From Sphingobacterium sp. (GTDB lineage: Bacteria > Bacteroidota > Bacteroidia > Sphingobacteriales > Sphingobacteriaceae), in the NCBI GenBank assembly GCA_031286695.1, contig JAITTY010000011.1, positions 62,001 through 126,000 on the forward strand: a stretch of 64,000 nt of DNA, written 5' to 3'. Within the stretch, counting starts at the first letter, position 1. Every line of letters starts with the position of its first letter. Position numbers and translations under genes: made by a program. Of this stretch, positions 37,553 through 45,506 are shown piece after piece. The notes beneath the pieces are model-generated. The model searched no databases. It was not told the DNA's origin and saw nothing but the letters and a program-made list of their open reading frames with translations.

Positions 37553-38134
37553 ATGCTTGGATTAAAGTTGTTGACAGATCCGCGATGGGCAAACATCGCA
37601 GAAGGAAATTTAGAAGAGATTTTGACTGATCATGCCTGGTGTGAACAAAAAGCTGCTTCGAATGCAATATCATTAATCACAAACAACTCAGAATACGAAG
37701 ATTTAGTGCATGAGCTGACAGCAATAGCGATCGAAGAAATGGAACATTTTAAGATGGTTATTGATATCATCAAAGAACGTGGCTATACATTGGGTCGTGA
37801 ACGAAAAGATGATTATGTTGGTCAATTGATGAAATTCTCTAAAAAAGATGGCAGTAGAAATATGGCTTTTATTGACCGCTTATTATTCGCGGCGATGATT
37901 GAAGCCCGAAGCTGCGAACGTTTTAGAGTGCTGTCGCAAAATATTCAAGATAGAGATCTTGCGAAGTTTTACCATGATTTAATGGTGTCTGAGGCAAATC
38001 ATTATACAACATTTTTAAATTTTGCACGCAAATATACCGTAGACGTTGATGTAGAGAAGCGTTGGAAAGAGTGGTTGGAATTTGAAGGGAAGCTGATTCA
38101 GTCGTACGGAAATAAAGAAGCCATTCATGGCTAA
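37553..38134 (+). CDS. miaE: tRNA-(ms2io6A)-hydroxylase, MiaE type
   Basis: MiaE is a ferritin-like diiron enzyme that hydroxylates the isopentenyl side chain of ms2i6A37 in tRNA. The product has 193 residues. Iron-ligand motifs are visible: an early E (in EILTDHAWCEQKAAS), EEMEHF near residue 64, EARSCERF near 119, and the last E-x2-H in SEANHY. Together they supply the two E and E-x2-H sets of the four-helix bundle. A TACCTTTG box lies before it and a strong terminator at 38181 follows. Confidence 0.92.
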   Translation: MLGLKLLTDPRWANIAEGNLEEILTDHAWCEQKAASNAISLITNNSEYEDLVHELTAIAIEEMEHFKMVIDIIKERGYTLGRERKDDYVGQLMKFSKKDGSRNMAFIDRLLFAAMIEARSCERFRVLSQNIQDRDLAKFYHDLMVSEANHYTTFLNFARKYTVDVDVEKRWKEWLEFEGKLIQSYGNKEAIHG

Positions 38135-38180
38135 TCGGACCTCGCTCCTACCTATTTTAAAACACATACATAACAGTTGT

Positions 38181-38210
38181 CCCGTTCTATTTCTTAGAAC
38201 GGGATTTTTT
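38181..38210 (+). terminator. Rho-independent terminator of miaE
   Basis: CCCGTTCTA (38181-38189) pairs perfectly with TAGAACGGG (38195-38203) around a 5-nt loop, followed by ATTTTTT. The T tract runs straight into the promoter region of rlmN. Confidence 0.92.
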
Positions 38211-38226
38211 GTCACTTATTTATTCT

Positions 38227-38234
38227 TATCTTTG
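38227..38234 (+). promoter_or_regulatory. -7 element of the rlmN promoter
   Basis: TATCTTTG is a perfect TAnnTTTG box. Only 4 bp separate it from the GTG at 38239, so transcription should start at or about the first codon. The upstream -33 region is T-rich (the tail of the miaE terminator); a TTG at 38209 is 15 bp away, closer than usual. Confidence 0.65.
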
Positions 38235-38238
38235 TACC

Positions 38239-39309
38239 GTGATTGAAAAAAGTAAAATAATAGATATCAGGAGTTTGTCTTTGGATCAAATCAAAGATCA
38301 ACTTACAGCGTTGGGGGAGCAAGGCTTTCGTGCGAAGCAGATTTATGAATGGATCTGGGTAAAATCTTGTGTGGATTTTGATCAGATGAGTAATTTGAGT
38401 AAGCCCCTTCGTGAGAAGCTGAAAGCGAATTTTACGATCAATGCAGTTACAGTTAAAGAATCTCAGATCAGCTCAGATAAAACAATTAAAAGTAGTTTTT
38501 GGCTGTATGACAACAATATCATTGAAGGGGTTTTAATACCTGCTCCCGAACGAATGACCGCTTGTGTCAGCTCACAGGTGGGCTGTAGCTTGACCTGTAA
38601 GTTCTGTGCAACAGGTTATATGGATCGTAAACGTAACCTCAATGCCGATGAGATCTATGATCAAGTCGTTCTTATCAGTAAACAAGCCGAAGAGCACTAT
38701 GGGCAGCCACTGACCAATATCGTTTATATGGGGATGGGCGAGCCTTTGTTGAATTATGCCAATATGATGAAGTCTGTTGAGCGCATTACAGCACCTGATG
38801 GATTGAATATGGCTGCCAAGCGGATTACCGTGTCTACAGCTGGTATCGCAAAAATGATTAAGAAATTGGGTGACGATCAGGTACGTTTTAACCTAGCGCT
38901 TTCTTTGCATGCCGCAAATGATAAAAAGCGGAATGAAATTATGCCAATCAATGAGCAGAACTCACTAAAAGCATTGGCAGAAGCTCTCAAATATTTTTAT
39001 GCGAAAACAAAGAGCCCAATTACATTTGAATATATTGTCTTTAACAATTTCAATGACGAGTTAGAGGATGCAAAAGAACTTGCCAAGTTCTGTAAACACG
39101 TTCCTTGTAAGGTCAACCTGATTGAATATAATCCGATTGCACTGGCCGATTTCTTGAATGCTGAGGCGGATAAGATCGAGGTATTTGCAAATTATCTGAA
39201 AAGTCAAGGCATCATCACGAATGTGAGACGTAGCCGTGGTAAAGATATAGATGCAGCCTGCGGACAATTAGCAATAAAGGATAAGAAAGAAGCGGAATCC
39301 GAAGCATAA
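38239..39309 (+). CDS. rlmN: 23S rRNA/tRNA adenine-C2 methyltransferase RlmN
   Basis: RlmN is a radical-SAM enzyme that methylates A2503 of 23S rRNA and A37 of some tRNAs. The cluster motif C116-x3-C120-x2-C123 (in GCSLTCKFCATG) is intact. MGMGEPLLN and SLHAANDKKRNEIMP are family motifs, and a late cysteine near CGQLA fits the methyl-carrying site. I place the start at GTG 38239 (356 residues): no ATG exists before residue 50, and the family N-terminus (KSKIIDIRSL) must be included. The open frame reaches a TTG at 38209, but this lies upstream of the -7 box. So the mRNA is apparently leaderless. comF follows after 41 bp. Confidence 0.95.
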   Translation: MIEKSKIIDIRSLSLDQIKDQLTALGEQGFRAKQIYEWIWVKSCVDFDQMSNLSKPLREKLKANFTINAVTVKESQISSDKTIKSSFWLYDNNIIEGVLIPAPERMTACVSSQVGCSLTCKFCATGYMDRKRNLNADEIYDQVVLISKQAEEHYGQPLTNIVYMGMGEPLLNYANMMKSVERITAPDGLNMAAKRITVSTAGIAKMIKKLGDDQVRFNLALSLHAANDKKRNEIMPINEQNSLKALAEALKYFYAKTKSPITFEYIVFNNFNDELEDAKELAKFCKHVPCKVNLIEYNPIALADFLNAEADKIEVFANYLKSQGIITNVRRSRGKDIDAACGQLAIKDKKEAESEA

Positions 39310-39350
39310 TCTGAAGGATAGTTCCTATCTTTAATAGGGGAATTAACCAG

Positions 39351-40049
39351 ATGAAATCCGAATTAAATAAGGCGTTTAGTGATTTTGTATCCATATTTTT
39401 TCCAAGAGAATGTGGCTGTTGCGGCTGCGTGCTTAAATATCAGGAAAAGTTTATTTGTATAGCCTGCGATTTCCATTTGCCTTATACCAATTTTCACGAG
39501 TATTCAGATAATGATACGGCTAGACAACTCTGGGGAAAAGCTCCTGTGGAAGAGGCCTGTTCTTTCTTGTTATTGCAAAAAGATAGCCGTGTGGAGCACC
39601 TTATTTATCAGATCAAATACAATAACCAACCTTTTCTTGCGGAATATTTTGGTTATCAATACGGCTTAAAATTATTAAAAGTGGAGGCGTACCAAGGCAT
39701 CGACTTTATTGTTCCCGTCCCGCTGCACAGTAGCAAACTCCGAAAAAGAGGGTACAATCAATCCACTTACTTCGGCAGGGGATTGTCCAGGGCGATGGAA
39801 ATCCCATTACGGGAAGATATTTTGATCAGAAAGAAAGCGACAATTAGCCAAACAGGTAAGGGGCGGCTCGACCGGTACGAAAATGTAAACGATATTTTCG
39901 ATTGTCAGCCCACTGTGCTAATGGCCAATGTGCACATTTTGCTGGTGGACGATGTGTTGACAACAGGCGCAACAATTGTTTCAGCAGCATTAACGCTTCT
40001 GGCTTCTTTTGACTGTCGGGTATCTATTGTTACTTTGGCAAGAGCCTAG
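39351..40049 (+). CDS. comF: ComF-family phosphoribosyltransferase-like protein
   Basis: The 232-residue protein has an N-terminal four-cysteine zinc site (C-G-C-C-G-C at about 21-26 and CIACDFHLP near 35-43) and a type I phosphoribosyltransferase domain. The PRPP loop LLVDDVLTTGAT lies near residues 201-212, and a PVPLHSSKLRKRGYNQS motif near 125-141. ComF is needed for DNA uptake in naturally competent bacteria, but homologues occur widely and the biochemical role is uncertain. It is in line with rlmN (41 bp), probably co-transcribed. Confidence 0.92.
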   Translation: MKSELNKAFSDFVSIFFPRECGCCGCVLKYQEKFICIACDFHLPYTNFHEYSDNDTARQLWGKAPVEEACSFLLLQKDSRVEHLIYQIKYNNQPFLAEYFGYQYGLKLLKVEAYQGIDFIVPVPLHSSKLRKRGYNQSTYFGRGLSRAMEIPLREDILIRKKATISQTGKGRLDRYENVNDIFDCQPTVLMANVHILLVDDVLTTGATIVSAALTLLASFDCRVSIVTLARA

Positions 40050-40214
40050 TTCGGTCATGCTATCCCATAGGGCATGAATTCATTTAAATATCATGTGAAA
40101 TAGAATCCATAATCCGTCCGGATAAAGTGAGTCCTAATAATTTGAGGAACTTATATATTCGGGGCGTTTACCTTCAATAGAAATGACGATGTCAAAAGGA
40201 CTTCAATAGAACGT

Positions 40215-40598
40215 TTAGTACCGTCTGTTGACATAGTTTAAGAGATAGGCGAATCCTGCCATACCTATTCCGATCGTGTCTGCAAATAAATCCCACCAGT
40301 CCCCGCTGCGATAAGTAAAGATATAAAGCTGAAGTAATTCTGTCAGCCCTGCAAATAGAAATCCGAGGATAGAAACAATAAAGACTGGAAGCCAGCGGGT
40401 TGGTTTACCGCTAAATTGTTGGATCACCCCATTGTACAACAGCGTGCAGAAGACAAAGAACATACCGCAATGAACTAATTTATCCATACCTGGATAGGCG
40501 GGGACTGCATCAAAATTGTTGCCTGGGAGTGTGCATAAGATAATAACTATGATGGCCCAAATAAAACACCATTTATAGTCTAGCAAGATTTTAATCAT
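40215..40598 (-). CDS. VanZ-family membrane protein
   Basis: The small protein of 127 residues has four predicted membrane helices. VanZ-like features are PGNNFDAVPAYPGMDKLVHCGMFFVF near residues 25-50 (split by the core MDKLVH), GLTELLQLYIFTYRSGDWWDLFAD with the conserved E-x3-Q and D-x4-D, and a last helix around GIGMAGFAYLL. VanZ proteins were first named for teicoplanin resistance; most homologues have no defined role. It is divergent from the PadR gene (154 bp) and convergent with comF. The 165-bp gap to comF holds no clear element. Confidence 0.9.
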   Translation of the reverse strand: MIKILLDYKWCFIWAIIVIILCTLPGNNFDAVPAYPGMDKLVHCGMFFVFCTLLYNGVIQQFSGKPTRWLPVFIVSILGFLFAGLTELLQLYIFTYRSGDWWDLFADTIGIGMAGFAYLLNYVNRRY

Positions 40599-40699
40599 GG
40601 CGATAAATATCCAAAAATTTCCTGATAGAAATAAAAATATTATTTATTTAAAAATTATAACGCTGTAAATCAACTGTTTAGTTGGATTGTTTTGTTTTG

Positions 40700-40728
40700 T
40701 ATGGTACTATGTATTGCATGGTACCATA
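40700..40728. repeat. 29-bp imperfect palindrome, probable PadR operator
   Basis: The arms are TATGGTACTATG (40700-40711) and CATGGTACCATA (40717-40728); they pair except for one T/G position. The centre carries the TTG (-33) of the PadR promoter. PadR proteins bind TATG/ATGT...ACAT/CATA palindromes at their own promoters, which fits. ATGGTACCAT inside the right arm is itself a perfect 10-bp palindrome. Confidence 0.6.
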
Positions 40729-40745
40729 AAATACATATATCTTTG
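40714..40745 (+). promoter_or_regulatory. Promoter of the padR-pspC genes
   Basis: TTG (40714-40716), 21 bp, TATCTTTG (40738-40745): a good match to the Bacteroidota promoter. Transcription would start about 40750-40752, at or just before the ATG at 40753, so the leader is nearly absent. The -33 element lies in the centre of the palindrome at 40700-40728. Confidence 0.7.
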
Positions 40746-40752
40746 TATTGTT

Positions 40753-41124
40753 ATGATAGCTGAAAATACACAAATCCAAATGAGGAAGGGGATACTTGAA
40801 TATTGTATCCTATCCATAATTTCTCGAGGAGAAATTTATGCCTCCGATATTATCAGCGAACTGAAGAAAGCTCAATTATTGGTTGTGGAAGGAACCTTAT
40901 ATCCGCTTTTAACACGTCTAAAGAATAATGGACTGTTAAGCTATATATGGAAGGAGTCGACTTCAGGTCCGCCTAGAAAATATTATGAAATTACCCAAGA
41001 AGGGTTAGAAGTCCTTTCGCGACTTGATGTTACCTGGAATGAGCTCGTGTTTGCTGTAAACACGTCATTAGTGGGTAGAAACAATGATTCAACTAAACCA
41101 GTTAAAGACAATAACGATGAATAA
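40753..41124 (+). CDS. PadR-family transcriptional regulator
   Basis: This is a small winged-helix repressor of 123 residues from ATG 40753; the frame opens earlier at 40687, upstream of the promoter, so that start is rejected. Features are MRKGILEYCILSIIS at the N-terminus, AQLLVVEGTLYPLLTRLKNNGLL (recognition helix, written here as the core VEGTLYPLLTRLKNNG), and the wing SGPPRKYYEIT. It is the typical small PadR (subfamily 2) gene paired with a PspC-domain membrane protein. Its stop overlaps the next start (ATGAATAA), so they are translationally coupled. Confidence 0.95.
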   Translation: MIAENTQIQMRKGILEYCILSIISRGEIYASDIISELKKAQLLVVEGTLYPLLTRLKNNGLLSYIWKESTSGPPRKYYEITQEGLEVLSRLDVTWNELVFAVNTSLVGRNNDSTKPVKDNNDE

Positions 41125-42781
41125 GACAATAATTATCAACATAAATAGTATCGTCTTCCATATTGAAGAGGATGCTTATGAGGTGCTTCGCTCCTACATG
41201 ATTGATATAAAGAAGCACTTTGGACAATCGGAAGATAGCCGGGAGATTTTAGAGGACATCGAAAATCGTATTTCTGAAATGTTTACCGAAAAGATTCAGG
41301 CGGGCAGCAAAGAAGTTCTGAATATGGACGATGTGAATGCTGTTATAGAGCAAATGGGGAGCGTCAGCGATTTCGAATCTGAGGATCAGGATGGTTATGC
41401 GTCTTTTCAGCGCCAGCCGAATGCAGATGGCTTTAAAGTAGGAAAGAAGCTGATGCGCGATCCCGATGATAAAGTTTTCAGTGGGGTATGTAGTGGACTG
41501 GGGCATTTTTTTGGCATTGAGGCTAAATGGGTACGCTTACTCTTTGCTTTATTTGTCGTGATCGGTGGATCGGGCGTATTGGTCTATGTTATCCTATGGA
41601 TCGTCATGCCGCTCGCTGTAACCCGTGCAGATAAGATGGAAATGCGTGGGGAAGCACCGAACATTCAGAACTTCAAACGTTCTTTTGATGAAGAAATGAG
41701 CGGGGTAAGGGATTCCTTTTCGAGGGGAATGGATCGTACCGGTGATGGTGTTGCTAAATTATTGCAGGTCTTTGTGAAAGTCATCGGCGTATTCTTTGTT
41801 ATTATCGTCGGGTTGACGCTCATCGGATTGATCATTGGACTTATTTTCTTTGCCTTGGCTATTGTGAACGTAATTCCTGACGTCATGGACGATTCTGGTC
41901 CTTTCTACCTCATGAATCCGAGTGATGTACCTTTCGCTTTGATCGCGGGTTTCTTGGCCATTTTTATCCCTTTTGCTGGATTGTTCTATTTGCTTCTCCG
42001 TGTTCTCTTCGAGAAAAAACCGATGAACAATTATTTGACCACGACTTTATTCCTGGTATGGTTGGCATCGATTGGAGCGATTATTTATTATTCGACATCT
42101 GTAGCGAAAGAATTCAAGGAATCAAGTACGATTGTTGAAGAGAAGCCCTTGCAAAAACAAAATATTTATTATTTGAATGAAAATGACGTCAGGGTAATTC
42201 GATTAAAAAATGGTGTAAGAAGTGGTATCGGTATTAAAAATGAAAACCTTTCAACCTATTTGAGGCCTAATATTCGTATTCGAATTGAGCGTATAGACTC
42301 CTTACAAGAACCCTATGTGCGCTATGAGTATTCGGCAAAGGGAAATACCTATAAAGCAGCCACCGATAGAGCTGGTAAAATTAATTATGCTTTGAGACAG
42401 GATAGTACTTCATTGACCTTCGATAATGCTTTCCAATTGAATGAAGGCGAACTTTATAGGGATCAAGAAGTTAATATTACCTTATTCTTGCCTGTGGGTA
42501 CGAAATTGGTCATTAATGATCGTCTGGAAGATAAATTAAGAGATATATCGTTCTACGAGTGCAGAGATCGCTATAAGGAAGATTTAAAAGATGTAAAGGA
42601 CGTTGAATTTGTGGTTACTTCCCTTGGACTGAAATGCGCTTTGGCTCCAAAAGAATCCGATGAAAGTGAAGACCATGACGCAAATGAAGTAGTTGCAAAT
42701 GATACTTCTATTGTCATCCGCAGGGATACAATTATCAATGTCAAAAAGGATGGGGTGACCATACAGACAAAAAAGAAATAA
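41117..42781 (+). CDS. PspC-domain membrane protein
   Basis: The product has 554 residues from ATG 41117, inside the last codons of padR. A cytoplasmic N-terminal domain of about 100 residues (IININSIVFHIEEDAYEVL) is followed by the PspC domain at about 115-175 (DKVFSGVCSGLGHFFGIEAKW and the helix LVYVILWIVMPLA). Three or more further membrane helices lie at about 215-330. A beta-rich C-terminal domain (about 350-500) carries a charged tail. PspC domains act in envelope-stress sensing in other bacteria; here the partner is the co-transcribed PadR. The exact signal is unknown. Confidence 0.9.
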   Translation: MNKTIIININSIVFHIEEDAYEVLRSYMIDIKKHFGQSEDSREILEDIENRISEMFTEKIQAGSKEVLNMDDVNAVIEQMGSVSDFESEDQDGYASFQRQPNADGFKVGKKLMRDPDDKVFSGVCSGLGHFFGIEAKWVRLLFALFVVIGGSGVLVYVILWIVMPLAVTRADKMEMRGEAPNIQNFKRSFDEEMSGVRDSFSRGMDRTGDGVAKLLQVFVKVIGVFFVIIVGLTLIGLIIGLIFFALAIVNVIPDVMDDSGPFYLMNPSDVPFALIAGFLAIFIPFAGLFYLLLRVLFEKKPMNNYLTTTLFLVWLASIGAIIYYSTSVAKEFKESSTIVEEKPLQKQNIYYLNENDVRVIRLKNGVRSGIGIKNENLSTYLRPNIRIRIERIDSLQEPYVRYEYSAKGNTYKAATDRAGKINYALRQDSTSLTFDNAFQLNEGELYRDQEVNITLFLPVGTKLVINDRLEDKLRDISFYECRDRYKEDLKDVKDVEFVVTSLGLKCALAPKESDESEDHDANEVVANDTSIVIRRDTIINVKKDGVTIQTKKK

Positions 42782-42791
42782 TATCTACCAA

Positions 42792-42816
42792 GTCTTCCGT
42801 CTTCAAGACGGAAGAC
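42792..42816. repeat. Perfect inverted repeat between pspC-like and receptor genes
   Basis: GTCTTCCGTCTT, a single C, then AAGACGGAAGAC: 12-bp arms with a 1-nt centre. There is no T run after it, so it is not a classical terminator. It may be a protein-binding site or an RNA hairpin controlling the downstream receptor gene. Confidence 0.6.
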
Positions 42817-42920
42817 AAATTATTGAAGCTATAACCAACCGAAAACCAGTACCGAGCCTCATGTGATAAACCTATTTGATACGATCAATGATGGATATTG
42901 TTACACCTATTTATAAACGA

Positions 42921-45329
42921 ATGAAAAGATATTTTTACCTCCTACTTTTAAATTTTTTGATGGTTTCCTTTAGCTATGGACAGATGAAAGTTACGGGCAA
43001 AGTACAGACGGACAATAATGTGCCTTTGGCCTCGGCAACTGCTTATCTGATGAAGGCAAAGACGGCTATTATTTTGAAAGCTGTTGTTACAGATGAAAAT
43101 GGCGAATACCAATTTTCGGATATACAAACTGGAAGTTATTACATCGACGTCAAAATGATAGGGTATACGTCCAATAAAAGCAATACTTTCGACGTTAGCA
43201 AAACAGCTTATAACGTCGAAATAATCCTCCTGAAGGCTGACACACGAAAATTGCAGGAGGTCGCCGTAGAGGGTAAGCGGCCGATGGTTGAAAGCAAGCC
43301 TGGTAAACTGGTTTTAAATGTCGAAAACTCCCCCTTGGCCGCAGGGAATAATGCCTTAGATATTGTTCAGCGCGCCCCTGGAGTGAGTTTAGATAACAAT
43401 AATAACCTACAGTTGATGGGTCAATCTGGTGTATCAGTGACCATCGATGGTCGGCAGACCTATATGTCGGGTGAGCAGTTGGTGAATTTTTTGAAGAGTA
43501 CGGATGGTAACCAGATTAAGTCCGTCGAAGTGATCACTACCCGGGCAGCAAAAGATGACGCTGAAGGGGCAGTGGGGACTATAAATATTGTGCTCAAGAA
43601 AAATCGGATGGAAGGATTTAACGGAACCTTTAACATGACGGCAGGGCAGGGAGAAAAATTCAGAGGGAATAGCTCCTTATCCTTAAATTATAAAAAGAAC
43701 AACACAACAGTATTTGGGTCGTATGCATATTCGAATGAGAAAAGTCACCGGAAGCTCCTGCTTGATCGTGTTATTCAGAATAAAGGGGAAAAGACCTATT
43801 TTAAACAAAGGTCGATATTGGATGAAAAAGAACAGAACCATTCCTATCGCTTCGGTGTTGAGCAAAGGACATCGGCCAGAAACACATTAACCCTGCAGTT
43901 TAATGGTTCGAATAATATCGAATACAATGATAACGATAGCAAGACCAATGTAGGAAGGTCTTTTACAACATTGGATTCGCTTTTGATTTCGACATCGCAA
44001 TTCAAAGAGTTATTTGATCGGTACTCTGCTAATTTAAACAATGAGTTTAGAATTGATTCTAACGGCAGAAAACTTACCCTTGATCTGGATTGGAGTAAAT
44101 TCAAAAGCAGTAAACGCGTGGGGTATAATAACCAATATTTTGATGGTCAGATGGATGCGATTACTCCCGAGGAGATCCAACGGAGTAGAATGCCCATCGG
44201 AATCGATATCTATGTCGCCAAACTGGATTATGAACAACCGCTATCTAAGGTCTCCAAGCTTGAGATAGGAGCTAAATATTCTAACGTTACGTCGGATAAT
44301 GACTTAACCTTTGAAGACTTTTTGAACAATTCTTGGATTAATAATGAAAAGCGTACGAATCATTTTGTGTATAAGGAGCAGATCGCCGCTGGATACATAG
44401 ACTATAATAATACAATAGGGAAATGGGGCCTGAAGGTCGGTGCGAGAGGGGAATATACATTTTCTGATGGAAACTCATTAACCTTAAATAAGCAAGTGAA
44501 ACGGAATTACTTTAAACTTTTTCCGAATGCAAATCTGACGTATACCCTCCATGAAAATCATATCCTTTCCTTAGGTTACGCAAGGAAAATCACCCGTCCT
44601 AATTACAGACAGTTGAATCCTTTTGATTATTTCATTGATAAACTAACTTTTGAACGTGGTAACCCATACCTGAATCCGCAATTTTCCAATGAATTCACAC
44701 TAAACTATACCTTGATGCAACGTTATAATGTGACATTGGGTATTAACGATGTGCGGGATGCAATTGTAGAGAGTATGGGGCAAGATTCGGTCCTGAAACA
44801 AACTTGGGTTATACGTGAAAATTTAGGTAAAAATTTGACGGCTTATCTGAATCTGAACATCCCGGTTACTGTATCCAAGATCTGGAGCATGAATAATAAC
44901 ATTACAGGCATCCATTTTAACTTTGATGGGATGGTGAGTGGTCGTCCGCTGAAAAGGAAGTCCTTTCTTTTGCAGGCTACATCAATGCACAATCTAAAAT
45001 TAGCGAAAAGTCTGTCGGCTAATGTCAATTTGAGATATTTCTCTCCTTTCAAATATAATGTATACGATATGAAGGCCCGCTGGGATATGGAGGTTGGAGC
45101 GACAAAGACATTTAAAGATCAACGTAGTTCTTTGAAACTGGCGGTGAGCGACTTGTTTAATACAGGTAATCAGAATTTGAAAACTAATTTTGGCGATTTT
45201 GACTCTAGTATCAGGCAATACCAAGATCGTCGTGTGGTTCGATTGACCTATTCGTATAAATTCGGAAATTTAAAAAATAACTATCGTAAGAAAGATACAA
45301 GCAATGAAGAGAAAGAAAGGGCGCAATAA
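42921..45329 (+). CDS. TonB-dependent receptor-like outer-membrane protein (OMP_b-brl_3 type)
   Basis: The product has about 802 residues from ATG 42921, which puts the signal peptide (YFYLLLLNFLMVSFSYGQ) at the N-terminus; the frame is open to 42876. A CarboxypepD_reg-like domain lies at about residues 20-105 (VTGKVQTDNNVPLASATAYL). A plug-like part follows at about 125-220 (NALDIVQRAPGVSLDNNNN and GQSGVSVTIDGRQTYMSGEQL, each a plug motif), then a beta-barrel. It lacks the SusC motif set and has no SusD partner. It follows the PspC-domain gene by 139 bp with a palindrome in between, so it may be under the same PadR control. The ligand is unknown. Confidence 0.88.
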   Translation: MKRYFYLLLLNFLMVSFSYGQMKVTGKVQTDNNVPLASATAYLMKAKTAIILKAVVTDENGEYQFSDIQTGSYYIDVKMIGYTSNKSNTFDVSKTAYNVEIILLKADTRKLQEVAVEGKRPMVESKPGKLVLNVENSPLAAGNNALDIVQRAPGVSLDNNNNLQLMGQSGVSVTIDGRQTYMSGEQLVNFLKSTDGNQIKSVEVITTRAAKDDAEGAVGTINIVLKKNRMEGFNGTFNMTAGQGEKFRGNSSLSLNYKKNNTTVFGSYAYSNEKSHRKLLLDRVIQNKGEKTYFKQRSILDEKEQNHSYRFGVEQRTSARNTLTLQFNGSNNIEYNDNDSKTNVGRSFTTLDSLLISTSQFKELFDRYSANLNNEFRIDSNGRKLTLDLDWSKFKSSKRVGYNNQYFDGQMDAITPEEIQRSRMPIGIDIYVAKLDYEQPLSKVSKLEIGAKYSNVTSDNDLTFEDFLNNSWINNEKRTNHFVYKEQIAAGYIDYNNTIGKWGLKVGARGEYTFSDGNSLTLNKQVKRNYFKLFPNANLTYTLHENHILSLGYARKITRPNYRQLNPFDYFIDKLTFERGNPYLNPQFSNEFTLNYTLMQRYNVTLGINDVRDAIVESMGQDSVLKQTWVIRENLGKNLTAYLNLNIPVTVSKIWSMNNNITGIHFNFDGMVSGRPLKRKSFLLQATSMHNLKLAKSLSANVNLRYFSPFKYNVYDMKARWDMEVGATKTFKDQRSSLKLAVSDLFNTGNQNLKTNFGDFDSSIRQYQDRRVVRLTYSYKFGNLKNNYRKKDTSNEEKERAQ

Positions 45330-45360
45330 CAATAGGACTGTATTGTTATTGTTATATGTA

Positions 45361-45393
45361 ACCGCAAGAATGTCATGTTCTTACGGTTTTTTT
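45361..45393 (+). terminator. Rho-independent terminator of the receptor gene
   Basis: ACCGCAAGAA (45361-45370) pairs with TTCTTACGGT (45378-45387) with one C/A mismatch and a 7-nt loop, followed by TTTTTTG. It lies 31 bp after the stop. The further 113 bp to the end of the LacI gene show nothing clear. Confidence 0.8.
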
Positions 45394-45506
45394 GTTGTCT
45401 CTTTGACTGATAGTTACGTATTCGAGGTCAATTCACATGGCGTACAAGTCAGAAAGAATAATTTCCGGATTCTTAGCTGTCGTTGTAACAATGCAGAAAT
45501 TTTTAT

